63,987 nt of DNA from the NCBI RefSeq assembly GCF_002020805.1, contig NZ_MPRJ01000004.1, positions 1 through 63,987 of the forward strand, in the 5' to 3' direction. The stretch comes from Solemya velesiana gill symbiont. GTDB taxonomy: Bacteria; Pseudomonadota; Gammaproteobacteria; Chromatiales; Chromatiaceae. The notes beneath the pieces were generated by a model that saw nothing but the letters and a program-made list of their open reading frames with translations, searched no databases and was not told the origin of the DNA. Position numbers and translations under genes: made by a program. Below are positions 1 through 8,177 of this stretch, piece by piece (position 1 is the stretch's first letter; every line of letters begins with the position of its first letter).

Positions 1-290
1 GCCACAAGAGGCTATCGATCACCGAATGAATTATTTATGGGGCGGCAAGTGGATTTGCTTGCTGCGTAATTGAATTGCAGTTATTACTTGAAACCGCCCT
101 TCACTACTGAGCAGCCACTCAGTCATTACACCTTAAAAATCGTTTTGATTTCAATTGAATATATTCCCGAAAAAGAGATCGTGAACAACAGCAGGTACGC
201 GAAAATCGCTGTTTCAGAGCACTTATCCGGGTTCCAGTTCCGGGGTGGGCTATGCGAGAATACGCCCCCTTTGATCAGACCAATTGAAGA
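1..290. other. Leader region upstream of mfd, no gene seen
   Basis: This stretch precedes mfd. I find no convincing reading frame, RNA gene or strong sigma-70 promoter. The middle part (about 130-180) is AT-rich and could hold a promoter, but no -35/-10 pair with 16-18 bp spacing stands out. A weak GAAG ribosome-binding sequence lies directly before the ATG at 291. Confidence 0.5.
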
Positions 291-3200
291 ATGACCCGCG
301 CCATGGCTTACGACGCTGAGAAAACAGCATGCTCCCCACTCGACCCGCCCCTCCCACTTCAGGCTGGCGAACGCCTCCTGTGGGGTCGGCTCTATGGCAT
401 GAGCGACGCCTTGGCCATAGCGGGTGCCGCCAGAAAGCATGATGGCCTGCTGCTGGTGCTGGCCAACGATATGCAGAGCGCGGTTCAGCTCGAGCACAGC
501 CTGGAGTTCTTCCTCCAGGGCGAAGAGATTCCCGTGTTCCCGTTTCCCGACTGGGAGACCCTGCCCTACGATGTCTTCTCACCGCTACCCGAGTTGATCT
601 CCCAAAGGCTGCTGACCCTCTACTGTATCGCCACCATCAGGCGTGGCGTACTGGTCGTTCCGGTCAGCACCCTGCTGCAACGTCTTCCGCCAAAATCCTA
701 CCTGGACGGCAACTCCCTGATGATCAGCATTGGCGAGGAGATCCAGCTGGACACCATGCGCCAGCGCCTGGAAAAAGCGGGCTACCAGTGTGTGCCCCAG
801 GTCATCGCACACGGTGAATTCGCAGTTCGAGGCTCCCTGCTCGACCTGTTTCCCATGGGCAGTGAAACACCTTACCGGATCGATCTTTTCGACGAAGAGA
901 TAGAATCCATACGCACCTTTGATCCGGAGACACAGCGCACCATCGATAAAGTAGAGCGTATCGAGATGCTGCCCGCCCGTGAGTTTCCCCTGGATGAGAC
1001 CGGCATCACCCGTTTCCGCCAGGCGTTTCGCAACAGCTTCGAAGGCGACCCCCAGCGCAGCCTGATCTACCGCGAGGTATCCGAAGGCAACGCCCCCGGA
1101 GGACTGGAGTACTATCTGCCGCTCTTCTTCGAAGAGACAGCAACACTTTTCGACTACTTGCCGGAAAACCTGCTGATCACCCAGTTTGACGAGTCCAGGG
1201 ACGAGGCTGATGCTTTTCTCGACCGGGTTGCAGAGCGCTATGAACAGCGTCGGCACGATGCAGAGCGGCCGCTGCTACCCCCCAATCGCCTGTTCCTCGA
1301 CAGCGAGGAGATGGCGGCCAATCTCAACCGGGGTTGTTCAGTCCAACTGCAACGCACCGAAATCGAGTCGCGTCAGAAAGGCTTCGGCACCTTTCACAAT
1401 TTCAACACCCGTGCCCTGCCCGTCCTCAGCTTCCAGCCCAGGGCATCGGATCCGGCCAGCGGCCTGAAAACCTTTCTCGACCAGGCACCGCCACGGGTAC
1501 TCTTCGTGGCCGAAAGCGCCGGACGTCGTGAACAGATGCGCGACACCCTTGGCGGCTACGGCATACGGCCCCACGTGGTGGATAACTGGGATGAATTCAG
1601 GACATCGGATGAACAGCTCAACCTTGCTGTCGCCCCCCTGGAGCAGGGCCTCTGGCTGGAGCAGGACGGTATCGCCGTCATTACCGAAACCCAGCTGCTG
1701 GGAGAGCGTGTGCGCCAGGAGCGCCGCCGCAAGGCCAAGCACCGCGATGCCGAACAGGTGGTGCGCAATCTCACCGAACTGCACATCGGCGCCCCCGTGG
1801 TTCACGAAGACCACGGTGTGGGGCGTTACCTGGGTTTGCAGACGCTGGAAGTCGGCGGTATGCAGACCGAATTCCTGACGCTCGAATACGCCAAGGGAGA
1901 CAAGCTTTACGTGCCGGTCTCCTCACTGCACCTGATCAGCCGCTACGTCGGGGCTTCTCCTGAAAACGCCCCCCTGCACCGTCTTGGCCGCGACCAGTGG
2001 GAGAAAGTAAAACGCAAGGCCGCCGAACAGGTACGGGATACCGCCGCCGAGCTGCTGGAGATCTATGCCCGCCGTGCTGCCAACCAGGGCTACGCCTTCC
2101 CGCCCCCGGGTGAAGAGTATGCCAGCTTCGCGTCATCCTTCGAGTTCGAAGAGACGCCGGATCAGCAGCAGGCCATCGATTCCGTGGTAGCGGATATGGA
2201 GTCCCACCAGCCCATGGATCGCGTGGTTTGCGGCGATGTGGGTTTTGGTAAAACTGAAGTGGCCATGCGAGCTGCCTTCACTGCCGCCCAGGGTGGCAAA
2301 CAGGTGGCGGTACTGGTACCCACCACCCTGCTCGCCCAGCAGCACTACGAGAATTTCTCGGACCGCTTCGCGGACTGGCCGGTCCAGGTGGAGAGCCTGT
2401 CACGCTTCCGCACAGGCAAGCAGCAGCAGAAGGTTCTGGATGGCCTGGCCGGTGGCACCGTGGACATCGTGGTGGGCACCCATAAACTGCTGGGAGACAC
2501 CATCAAGTTCAAGAACCTGGGGTTGGTGATCATCGATGAGGAGCATCGCTTCGGTGTGCGTCACAAGGAGAAACTCAAGGCACTGCGCAGTGAAGTGGAT
2601 CTGCTCACCCTCACTGCAACGCCCATTCCCAGGACCCTTAACATGGCCATGTCCGGCATGCGTGATCTCTCCATCATCGCCACACCGCCGGCGGCGCGCC
2701 ACCCCATCAAGACCTTTATCAACCAGTGGAACGACGCACTGATCATCGAAGCCTGCCAGCGTGAGATCAAGCGTGGCGGACAGGTCTATTTTCTTCACAA
2801 TGAAGTGAGCACCATCGAAAACACTGCCGCCAAGCTCGAGGGGCTGATGCCTGGTGTGCGGGTACAGGTGGCCCATGGCCAGATGCGTGAGCGTGAGCTC
2901 GAATCGATAATGCGCGATTTCTATCATCAGCGCTTCAATATCCTGGTCTGCACCACCATTGTTGAGAGTGGTATCGACGTACCCAGCGCCAATACCATCA
3001 TCATCAACCGTGCAGACAAGCTCGGCCTCGCCCAGTTGCACCAGTTGCGCGGTCGTGTGGGTCGATCTCACCACCGTGCCTACGCCTACCTGATAACACC
3101 ACCGCCCAAAACACTGACCGCAGATGCCAGAAAGCGCCTGGAGGCCATCGAATCCCTGGAGACCCTGGGCGCAGGCTTCACCCTCGCCACCCACGACCTG

Positions 3201-3791
3201 GAGATTCGCGGTGCAGGCGAGCTGCTGGGTGACGAACAGAGCGGCCAGATACACGAGATCGGCTTCTCCCTCTATACCGAGATGCTGGAACGTGCGGTAA
3301 AGGCCCTCAAATCCGGCCAGCAGCCCGATCTCGACCGCCCCCTGGACCACGGCGCCGAGATCGACCTGCAGCTTCCGGCCCTGCTGCCCGAAGACTACCT
3401 GCCCGATGTACACACCCGGCTGGTGCAGTACAAGCGCATCGCCAGCGCCGTTTCCAGGGAGGAGCTGCGCGAACTCCAGGTGGAGATGATCGACCGTTTC
3501 GGCCTGCTGCCGGATCCGGTGAAGGCGCTGTTCGGTATCACTGAATTGAAACTCAAGGCCAATCCCATGGGTATCCGCAAGGTCGAGGCAGGCCCGGCAG
3601 GAGGACGTATCCTGTTCGATGGCCAGCCGAAAATCGACCCGGCGAACATCATCCGCCTGATCCAGACACGACCGAAGGAGTACAAGCTGGACGGCGGCGA
3701 GAAGATCCGTTTCTTCCGCAACCTTGAGAAGCGTGAACGCCGTATTGAACAGATAGCGGACATACTGGATGAAGTGGCTGGCCGAAACTGA
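291..3791 (+). CDS. mfd: Transcription-repair coupling factor Mfd
   Basis: Mfd is a cytoplasmic ATP-driven DNA translocase. It removes RNA polymerase stalled at DNA lesions and recruits UvrA for nucleotide excision repair. The 1166-residue product matches the usual length (about 1150). The N-terminal third resembles the UvrB-like module. A RNA-polymerase-interacting stretch lies near residues 490-570. The superfamily 2 helicase core has Walker A GDVGFGKT at residues 648-655 and Walker B DEEH at 749-752, followed by the TATPIPRTL segment. The RGRVGR motif and the C-terminal UvrA-binding-surface region are present. The ATG at 291 is chosen because the next ATG (303) has no ribosome-binding sequence and homologues begin near here. 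No frameshift or missing motif is seen. The next gene starts close to its stop codon, consistent with one transcript. Confidence 0.97.
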   Translation: MTRAMAYDAEKTACSPLDPPLPLQAGERLLWGRLYGMSDALAIAGAARKHDGLLLVLANDMQSAVQLEHSLEFFLQGEEIPVFPFPDWETLPYDVFSPLPELISQRLLTLYCIATIRRGVLVVPVSTLLQRLPPKSYLDGNSLMISIGEEIQLDTMRQRLEKAGYQCVPQVIAHGEFAVRGSLLDLFPMGSETPYRIDLFDEEIESIRTFDPETQRTIDKVERIEMLPAREFPLDETGITRFRQAFRNSFEGDPQRSLIYREVSEGNAPGGLEYYLPLFFEETATLFDYLPENLLITQFDESRDEADAFLDRVAERYEQRRHDAERPLLPPNRLFLDSEEMAANLNRGCSVQLQRTEIESRQKGFGTFHNFNTRALPVLSFQPRASDPASGLKTFLDQAPPRVLFVAESAGRREQMRDTLGGYGIRPHVVDNWDEFRTSDEQLNLAVAPLEQGLWLEQDGIAVITETQLLGERVRQERRRKAKHRDAEQVVRNLTELHIGAPVVHEDHGVGRYLGLQTLEVGGMQTEFLTLEYAKGDKLYVPVSSLHLISRYVGASPENAPLHRLGRDQWEKVKRKAAEQVRDTAAELLEIYARRAANQGYAFPPPGEEYASFASSFEFEETPDQQQAIDSVVADMESHQPMDRVVCGDVGFGKTEVAMRAAFTAAQGGKQVAVLVPTTLLAQQHYENFSDRFADWPVQVESLSRFRTGKQQQKVLDGLAGGTVDIVVGTHKLLGDTIKFKNLGLVIIDEEHRFGVRHKEKLKALRSEVDLLTLTATPIPRTLNMAMSGMRDLSIIATPPAARHPIKTFINQWNDALIIEACQREIKRGGQVYFLHNEVSTIENTAAKLEGLMPGVRVQVAHGQMRERELESIMRDFYHQRFNILVCTTIVESGIDVPSANTIIINRADKLGLAQLHQLRGRVGRSHHRAYAYLITPPPKTLTADARKRLEAIESLETLGAGFTLATHDLEIRGAGELLGDEQSGQIHEIGFSLYTEMLERAVKALKSGQQPDLDRPLDHGAEIDLQLPALLPEDYLPDVHTRLVQYKRIASAVSREELRELQVEMIDRFGLLPDPVKALFGITELKLKANPMGIRKVEAGPAGGRILFDGQPKIDPANIIRLIQTRPKEYKLDGGEKIRFFRNLEKRERRIEQIADILDEVAGRN

Positions 3792-3837
3792 GAAACCCGT
3801 TATTGAGCCCTATACTTTTTCTTCCGGGCAACGCAAA

Positions 3838-4632
3838 ATGAACCATCAACAAACCACCCTGTCGCAAGTATCTATGAGATTTACCGGCTTACTGAGTACC
3901 CTGCTTGTTGGATTGACGTTCCTAGGCCAGACTGCCACCGCCCAGGAATCAGCCGTGGAGGAATCACAGCAACTCTACGATGTCGAGATCGTCATCTTCT
4001 CCCGCCAGGGCGCAGGCGCAGGCAGTACAGAGAGCTGGCCCGATGATCCGGGTACCCCCGACTGGAGCAATGCAGTAGTACTTGGTAATAATGATGTATC
4101 AATGGTGCCTGGCGCCTCGCTGTTCGAGCTTCTCCCGCCGGAGGCCCACCTGCTGTCTGCCGAGAAGCGTCAGCTGAGGCGAAGTGGTGGACGTCTCCAG
4201 TCTCTTACCCACATTGCGTGGCGTCAGCCCGGGTTCCCCAGGGAACAGGCACTGCCGGTATATGTAAGGTCTGCACAGAAAACCGACTTCGACCAGCCCC
4301 TTATGGAAGGTGTCGTCATCATCAGTCTTGGCCGCTACCTCCATGCCAATCTCGATCTTCTGCTGCGCCCCCAGTACAACATCATCAGCAGTGGCGAACC
4401 CCCCTTTGATCCAGGTTCTACCGGTCACCGTTTTCAGGGCCATAGAAAAATGCGCAGTGGGGAACTCCACTACCTGGATCACCCGCTCATGGGTGCGCTC
4501 ATCACGATAGAAAAATACGAAGAGCCTGAGCCTGAGCTGATGACTGAAGAGATGCCGATCGACGTAGAGGCGCCTGCCCAGGAGATCTCGACAGAAAGCC
4601 CTCCCGTAAAAAGCGGTGCAACTGCTCAATAA
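3838..4632 (+). CDS. csiV: CsiV-family peptidoglycan-binding protein
   Basis: This is probably the periplasmic CsiV protein, which in Vibrio cholerae binds peptidoglycan and supports the LpoA/PBP1A cell-wall synthase. The family assignment rests on position directly after mfd, as in many gammaproteobacteria, on size, and on the YDVEIVIFSRQ segment after the signal peptide, which is typical of the family start. The N-terminus has a Sec signal peptide: Arg before the hydrophobic run FTGLLSTLLVGLTFLG, and a likely signal peptidase site after ATA. The acidic, proline-rich tail (last ~35 residues) looks disordered. The frame is open from an ATG at 3769 that overlaps mfd, but the ATGs at 3838 or 3874 put the signal peptide where expected. 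None has a strong ribosome-binding site, so the exact start is uncertain. Confidence 0.8.
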   Translation: MNHQQTTLSQVSMRFTGLLSTLLVGLTFLGQTATAQESAVEESQQLYDVEIVIFSRQGAGAGSTESWPDDPGTPDWSNAVVLGNNDVSMVPGASLFELLPPEAHLLSAEKRQLRRSGGRLQSLTHIAWRQPGFPREQALPVYVRSAQKTDFDQPLMEGVVIISLGRYLHANLDLLLRPQYNIISSGEPPFDPGSTGHRFQGHRKMRSGELHYLDHPLMGALITIEKYEEPEPELMTEEMPIDVEAPAQEISTESPPVKSGATAQ

Positions 4633-4750
4633 GTTCCCGGAATCGTTGTATATATAACCTACTCATTACCCAGGGGACTGGGCTCCTACAGTGGAAAAGC
4701 TATACTCAACAAAACGAAGGGCGTAATGCAAAATCCATCGAGGAGGCCGC

Positions 4751-5185
4751 ATGACAGTTCACTGGCGGGAACAACTCAGTCTTGGCAATGAAATCATCGA
4801 CATGGAGCACCGTTACCTGATCTGCCTAGTCAATATGGTGACCCATTCCCTTGCCCATCCTCAAGACAGCCTCGACGATCTGAAATATGCAACTGAACAA
4901 CTTGTGGATTACACCAAGAAACACTTCGAGCACGAAGAGAGGATACAGCTCAAAATCCAATATGCCGGTTATGCCGACCATAAAGCGGCCCATCAGAAGC
5001 TGATGTCAAAAATCGGCGAACTCCATAATGAAATTATGGCCATGGAAGAGGCATCACAAATTGAAGGTAAGGGTGATGAAATCGCAGAGTTGCTTCGCAG
5101 CTGGCTACTCGATCATGTCATCAAGGAGGACATGAAGCTAAAACCCCTGCTGTCGGGCTACTCGAAATACCTGATGCCTGAGTGA
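4751..5185 (+). CDS. Bacteriohemerythrin
   Basis: This is a small cytoplasmic oxygen-binding di-iron protein of the hemerythrin family (144 residues). All seven expected iron ligands are visible: H20 in IDMEH, H58 and E62 in KKHFEHEE, H77 and H81 in HKAAH, and H122 and D127 in DHVIKED. Such single-domain proteins are thought to store, deliver or sense oxygen, often in microaerophilic or sulfur-oxidising bacteria. The start is firm: an AGGAGG ribosome-binding sequence lies a few bases upstream. A possible -10 hexamer TATACT lies at 4701-4706 without a clear -35, so it probably has its own promoter rather than depending on csiV. It is convergent with the adaptor gene that follows. Confidence 0.93.
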   Translation: MTVHWREQLSLGNEIIDMEHRYLICLVNMVTHSLAHPQDSLDDLKYATEQLVDYTKKHFEHEERIQLKIQYAGYADHKAAHQKLMSKIGELHNEIMAMEEASQIEGKGDEIAELLRSWLLDHVIKEDMKLKPLLSGYSKYLMPE

Positions 5186-5196
5186 TCACCTTTGTC

Positions 5197-5214
5197 TTGC
5201 CAATTACAGGGCAA
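5197..5214. terminator. Weak hairpin between convergent genes
   Basis: TTGCC and GGCAA form a 5-bp stem around an 8-base loop, followed by AAAA on the plus strand and preceded by T-rich sequence. It could act in both directions between the hemerythrin gene and the adaptor gene, but the stem is short. Confidence 0.3.
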
Positions 5215-5229
5215 AAGCCGTCACTACGC

Positions 5230-6162
5230 TCACTCCAGAAAACTGATCTCGCAGCGTACACCACCGGGCACTTCGTAATCGGGGTTTGGCAATTCGAGTC
5301 TGACGCCGAATGTTCCGCTGGCGGCATCGATCACCTTGTCCACGATCTTGACCTGGGTGCGGTGCTTTCGGCTGCCTGGCACCAGCGGCATGATTTCAGC
5401 CGCCTTGCCCACGGTCACTGCACCGAATAACCGCAACGGAAGCACTACCTCAACGTTCAGCGGATCGACCTGGGCCAACACCATGATGGGGCGATCCTCC
5501 ACTGACTCACCGGGGTCCAGCAGCACCTTGTCGACGATACCCGAAATCGGGCTGGGAATGGTACGGCGGGCCAAGGCGTGTTCGGCTCTCTCCTGTTCGA
5601 TTTTCGCCATCTGCAAACCCTCGCGGGCTTCCCGCAGTTCCATCTCAGCCAACATCACATCGGTATCGGCCTTGTCCTTCTCCGTGAAAGAGGTCGCCTT
5701 CTTCTTGTACAGGTTTACAACTCGCTTCTGCTGCCGCTTGAGATATTCGAGCGCAGCCTTTTTGGATTCCACGTTTGCATAGGAGGTGGCACGGGCTTTG
5801 GCCAGTTTCACCGCCAGCTTTTCGTGGCCAGATTCGAGTAACAGAAGCGGATCGCCTTTCTTTACAATACCGCCGCGGTTTACCGACAGTGCTTCAATAA
5901 TTCCGGTTTCACGGGTGCTTACTTCGACCACCACGTGGGGTTCGATCAGGCAATCAACGTCCCTGGAATCGAGATTGAATGCGCCCGATGTGCCTGGAAT
6001 TGCCAGGGTGCGCAGTTCTGCTGTGGCCAGGTAGCCTCCCTGACCCGGACCGGAAGAACCCTGCATGGCATCCGCTGCTAACGCAGGGAGGCAGCCACCC
6101 ATCAGTGAAGCTAACAGAACTGCCCTCGTTCCTTTCAAAGCATTTTGCATCTTGTTCCCCAT
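5230..6162 (-). CDS. Periplasmic adaptor (HlyD/RND membrane-fusion type)
   Basis: This 310-residue exported adaptor is the last gene of the giant-protein operon. It has a signal peptide (hydrophobic residues ~13-30, probable cleavage after ALA). A first lipoyl half-motif follows (GIIEALSVNRGGIVKKGDPLLLLES). Next is a long Lys/Glu-rich alpha-helical hairpin with coiled-coil character (about residues 110-200), the second lipoyl half (PSPISGIVDKVLLDPGESV) and a beta-barrel tail. This is the usual order in HlyD/AcrA-type proteins, which bridge an inner-membrane pump and an outer-membrane channel. It has no membrane anchor of its own. It starts 5 bases after the SecA-like gene, so the two are surely co-transcribed. 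No pump or outer-membrane channel gene is adjacent, so its partners are unknown. A cysteine at residue 24 is in a poor lipobox, so a lipoprotein is less likely. Confidence 0.88.
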   Translation of the reverse strand: MGNKMQNALKGTRAVLLASLMGGCLPALAADAMQGSSGPGQGGYLATAELRTLAIPGTSGAFNLDSRDVDCLIEPHVVVEVSTRETGIIEALSVNRGGIVKKGDPLLLLESGHEKLAVKLAKARATSYANVESKKAALEYLKRQQKRVVNLYKKKATSFTEKDKADTDVMLAEMELREAREGLQMAKIEQERAEHALARRTIPSPISGIVDKVLLDPGESVEDRPIMVLAQVDPLNVEVVLPLRLFGAVTVGKAAEIMPLVPGSRKHRTQVKIVDKVIDAASGTFGVRLELPNPDYEVPGGVRCEISFLE

Positions 6163-6167
6163 TTCGT

Positions 6168-8177
6168 TTATTCGCCGCGTCCGCTGAATGCAAGCATATC
6201 GCCAAGATTGTCATCCATCTTCAAGAGATCCTTGCGTGTCCGACTGTTATGCCCTTCAGCAAAACGCTGTACTGCGTAAACTATCACTTTCCCCAGCCAG
6301 GTCGGCAAGGCGTGTTCATCATATAGAGCCCAGGCAAGTATACGTTGCGTCAACGACCCCAGGTGGTCCTGCACCAATTCATCGTCAAGGGATACGAATG
6401 CCTGGTAACTGCCGGGATCACCCTGACGTCCGCCACGCCCGAACAGCTGCCGATCGATTCGCCTCGCCTCGTGACGCTCACTCCCCAGCACGTGCAAACC
6501 GCCGAGCTCCTGGACGCCTTGATCCAACTTGATATCCGTGCCACGTCCCGCCATGTTGGTGGCCACCGTTATGCGCCCGCGCTGCCCGGCCCGGGCCACG
6601 ATTTCAGCCTCTTCCTGGTCCTGGCGTGCATTGAGTACCTGGTGAGGAAGATTGGCCAGGTGCAGCAGTTTGCTCAGTTGTTCTGATGCGACTACCGATC
6701 GCGTGCCGATCAACACCGGTCTTCCCTTCCGGTGCTCCTCCTTGACGCTATCGACAATCGCCCGCCATTTAGGGGCTGCCGACTTGAACACCTGGTCATC
6801 ATACTGCATGCGCTGTACCGGCCGGTTGGTGGGTACCGACACCACGTTCAGGCGGTAGACCGACCAGAGTTCCTGGGCAACCTCGTGAGCCGTTCCGGTC
6901 ATACCGGAGAGCAGCATGTATCGCCGGAAGAAACGCTGATAGCTGATGCGCGCCAGGGTCTCCTGTCTTCCGGTAATATCGCACCCCTCCTTGCTCTCGA
7001 TCATCTGGTGGAGACCACGTTCCCAGGAACGATCCTCCATTACGCGTCCGGTGAACTCATCGATGATCTGCACCTTGCCGCCTTTCACAAGGTAGTGCTT
7101 GTCGAGCTCGAACAGGTGCAGCGCCGAGAGCGCCTGTTTTATCAGGTCCTCTCTGCGCTTTCGCCCTTTCCAGACACCGCCATAGCGCATGGAGAAGCGT
7201 TTCAACTGGGCCTTGCCGAGATCTGTCAGTTCGATCTGGCGTTCACGGCTGCGGACGGAAAAGTCTCGGGGTTTTTCCAGCTTCTCGGCGATGGTGAGCG
7301 CCTCCCGGTAGATCTGGTTCTGCTGGTCGACCTGTCCCTGTCCGCCCGACTTCGAAATGATGAGCGGGGTCCGTGCCTCGTCCACCAGCACGCTGTCCGC
7401 CTCGTCCACGATGGCGAAACAGAGTCCGCGCATGAGCAGCCTGCTTTTTCTCGGGTTGGGGTTGTAGAGCCCTTCCAGCTCCATGTGAAGTCGCCTGCTC
7501 TCCTGGGCCAGCAGGATCCGGTCCTTGAGATAATCGAACACCACCTGCTTGTTGGTGCAGTAGGTGATGTCACAGGCGTAGGCCACCTGGCGCTGTTCCG
7601 GGGTCATCTCCTCGGTAATAGTCCCCACGGTTAGCCCCATGGCCTTGTAGACCGGGGTCATCCAGTCCGCATCGCGGGTCACGAGAAAATCGTTGACCGT
7701 AATCACGTGCACCGGGATACCGGCGAGTGCGGCTGTCACCGCAGGCAGCGTTGCCGTGAGTGTCTTGCCCTCGCCGGTCTCCATCTCGGCGACCATGCCT
7801 TTGAGCATCACCCAGCCACCGAAGAGCTGGACATCATGGTGCCTGAGTCCAAGCTGCCGGATTGCCACCTCCCTGACCAAGGCAAACGAGAAAGCGATCA
7901 GCTGATCCCGCAACCCTTCACTGTAGAGGCGTCTGCGTAGGTCGACGGTGAGTGAACGCAGCGCTTCGTTACTCAGATCAGCCAGCCCCTTCTCAGTGGC
8001 TACCTGGTCCACTGATTTCACGAAACGCCAGTATCTCGTCTGCCGTCCATGCAGGTGCTGGCGAAAAAAACCGGCAGTCTCGGCTGCCGTTCTCTCCAGC
8101 CAGTTGTCCCGGATGTCGTCCCGTTGTGGATACCTGCCGACGGCAACACCGGGTCTGTATAGTGCAATGCTAGACAC
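6168..8177 (-). CDS. SecA-like accessory translocase ATPase, C-terminally short
   Basis: This 669-residue protein is a SecA paralogue. Walker A is METGEGKT (residues 132-139, where housekeeping SecA has MRTGEGKT). Walker B is DEAD (258-261) within VDEADSVLVDEARTPLIIS. Also visible are VHVITVNDFLVTRDADWM, the SGMTGTA segment, GRGTDIKL and GRGGRQGDPGSY (GRSGRQGDPG in normal SecA). The ATPase core and the preprotein cross-linking region seem present. The protein ends soon after motif VI, so the helical-wing and most of the scaffold C-terminal region and the zinc-binding tail, present in the ~900-residue housekeeping SecA, are missing. Its ATG overlaps the stop of the preceding M50/HlyD gene by 8 bases, which suggests translational coupling. 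I infer a motor dedicated to the giant protein; the real secA should lie elsewhere on the chromosome. Confidence 0.88.
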   Translation of the reverse strand: MSSIALYRPGVAVGRYPQRDDIRDNWLERTAAETAGFFRQHLHGRQTRYWRFVKSVDQVATEKGLADLSNEALRSLTVDLRRRLYSEGLRDQLIAFSFALVREVAIRQLGLRHHDVQLFGGWVMLKGMVAEMETGEGKTLTATLPAVTAALAGIPVHVITVNDFLVTRDADWMTPVYKAMGLTVGTITEEMTPEQRQVAYACDITYCTNKQVVFDYLKDRILLAQESRRLHMELEGLYNPNPRKSRLLMRGLCFAIVDEADSVLVDEARTPLIISKSGGQGQVDQQNQIYREALTIAEKLEKPRDFSVRSRERQIELTDLGKAQLKRFSMRYGGVWKGRKRREDLIKQALSALHLFELDKHYLVKGGKVQIIDEFTGRVMEDRSWERGLHQMIESKEGCDITGRQETLARISYQRFFRRYMLLSGMTGTAHEVAQELWSVYRLNVVSVPTNRPVQRMQYDDQVFKSAAPKWRAIVDSVKEEHRKGRPVLIGTRSVVASEQLSKLLHLANLPHQVLNARQDQEEAEIVARAGQRGRITVATNMAGRGTDIKLDQGVQELGGLHVLGSERHEARRIDRQLFGRGGRQGDPGSYQAFVSLDDELVQDHLGSLTQRILAWALYDEHALPTWLGKVIVYAVQRFAEGHNSRTRKDLLKMDDNLGDMLAFSGRGE

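Noticed and set aside
2400-3413. Minus-strand frame of 337 codons inside mfd
   Set aside because: It is a shadow of mfd codon bias; no domain is recognised and mfd motifs on the other strand are intact.
6168-8177. The housekeeping secA of the organism
   Set aside because: It is about 230 residues shorter than normal SecA, lacks the C-terminal zinc motif, and sits in an accessory operon.
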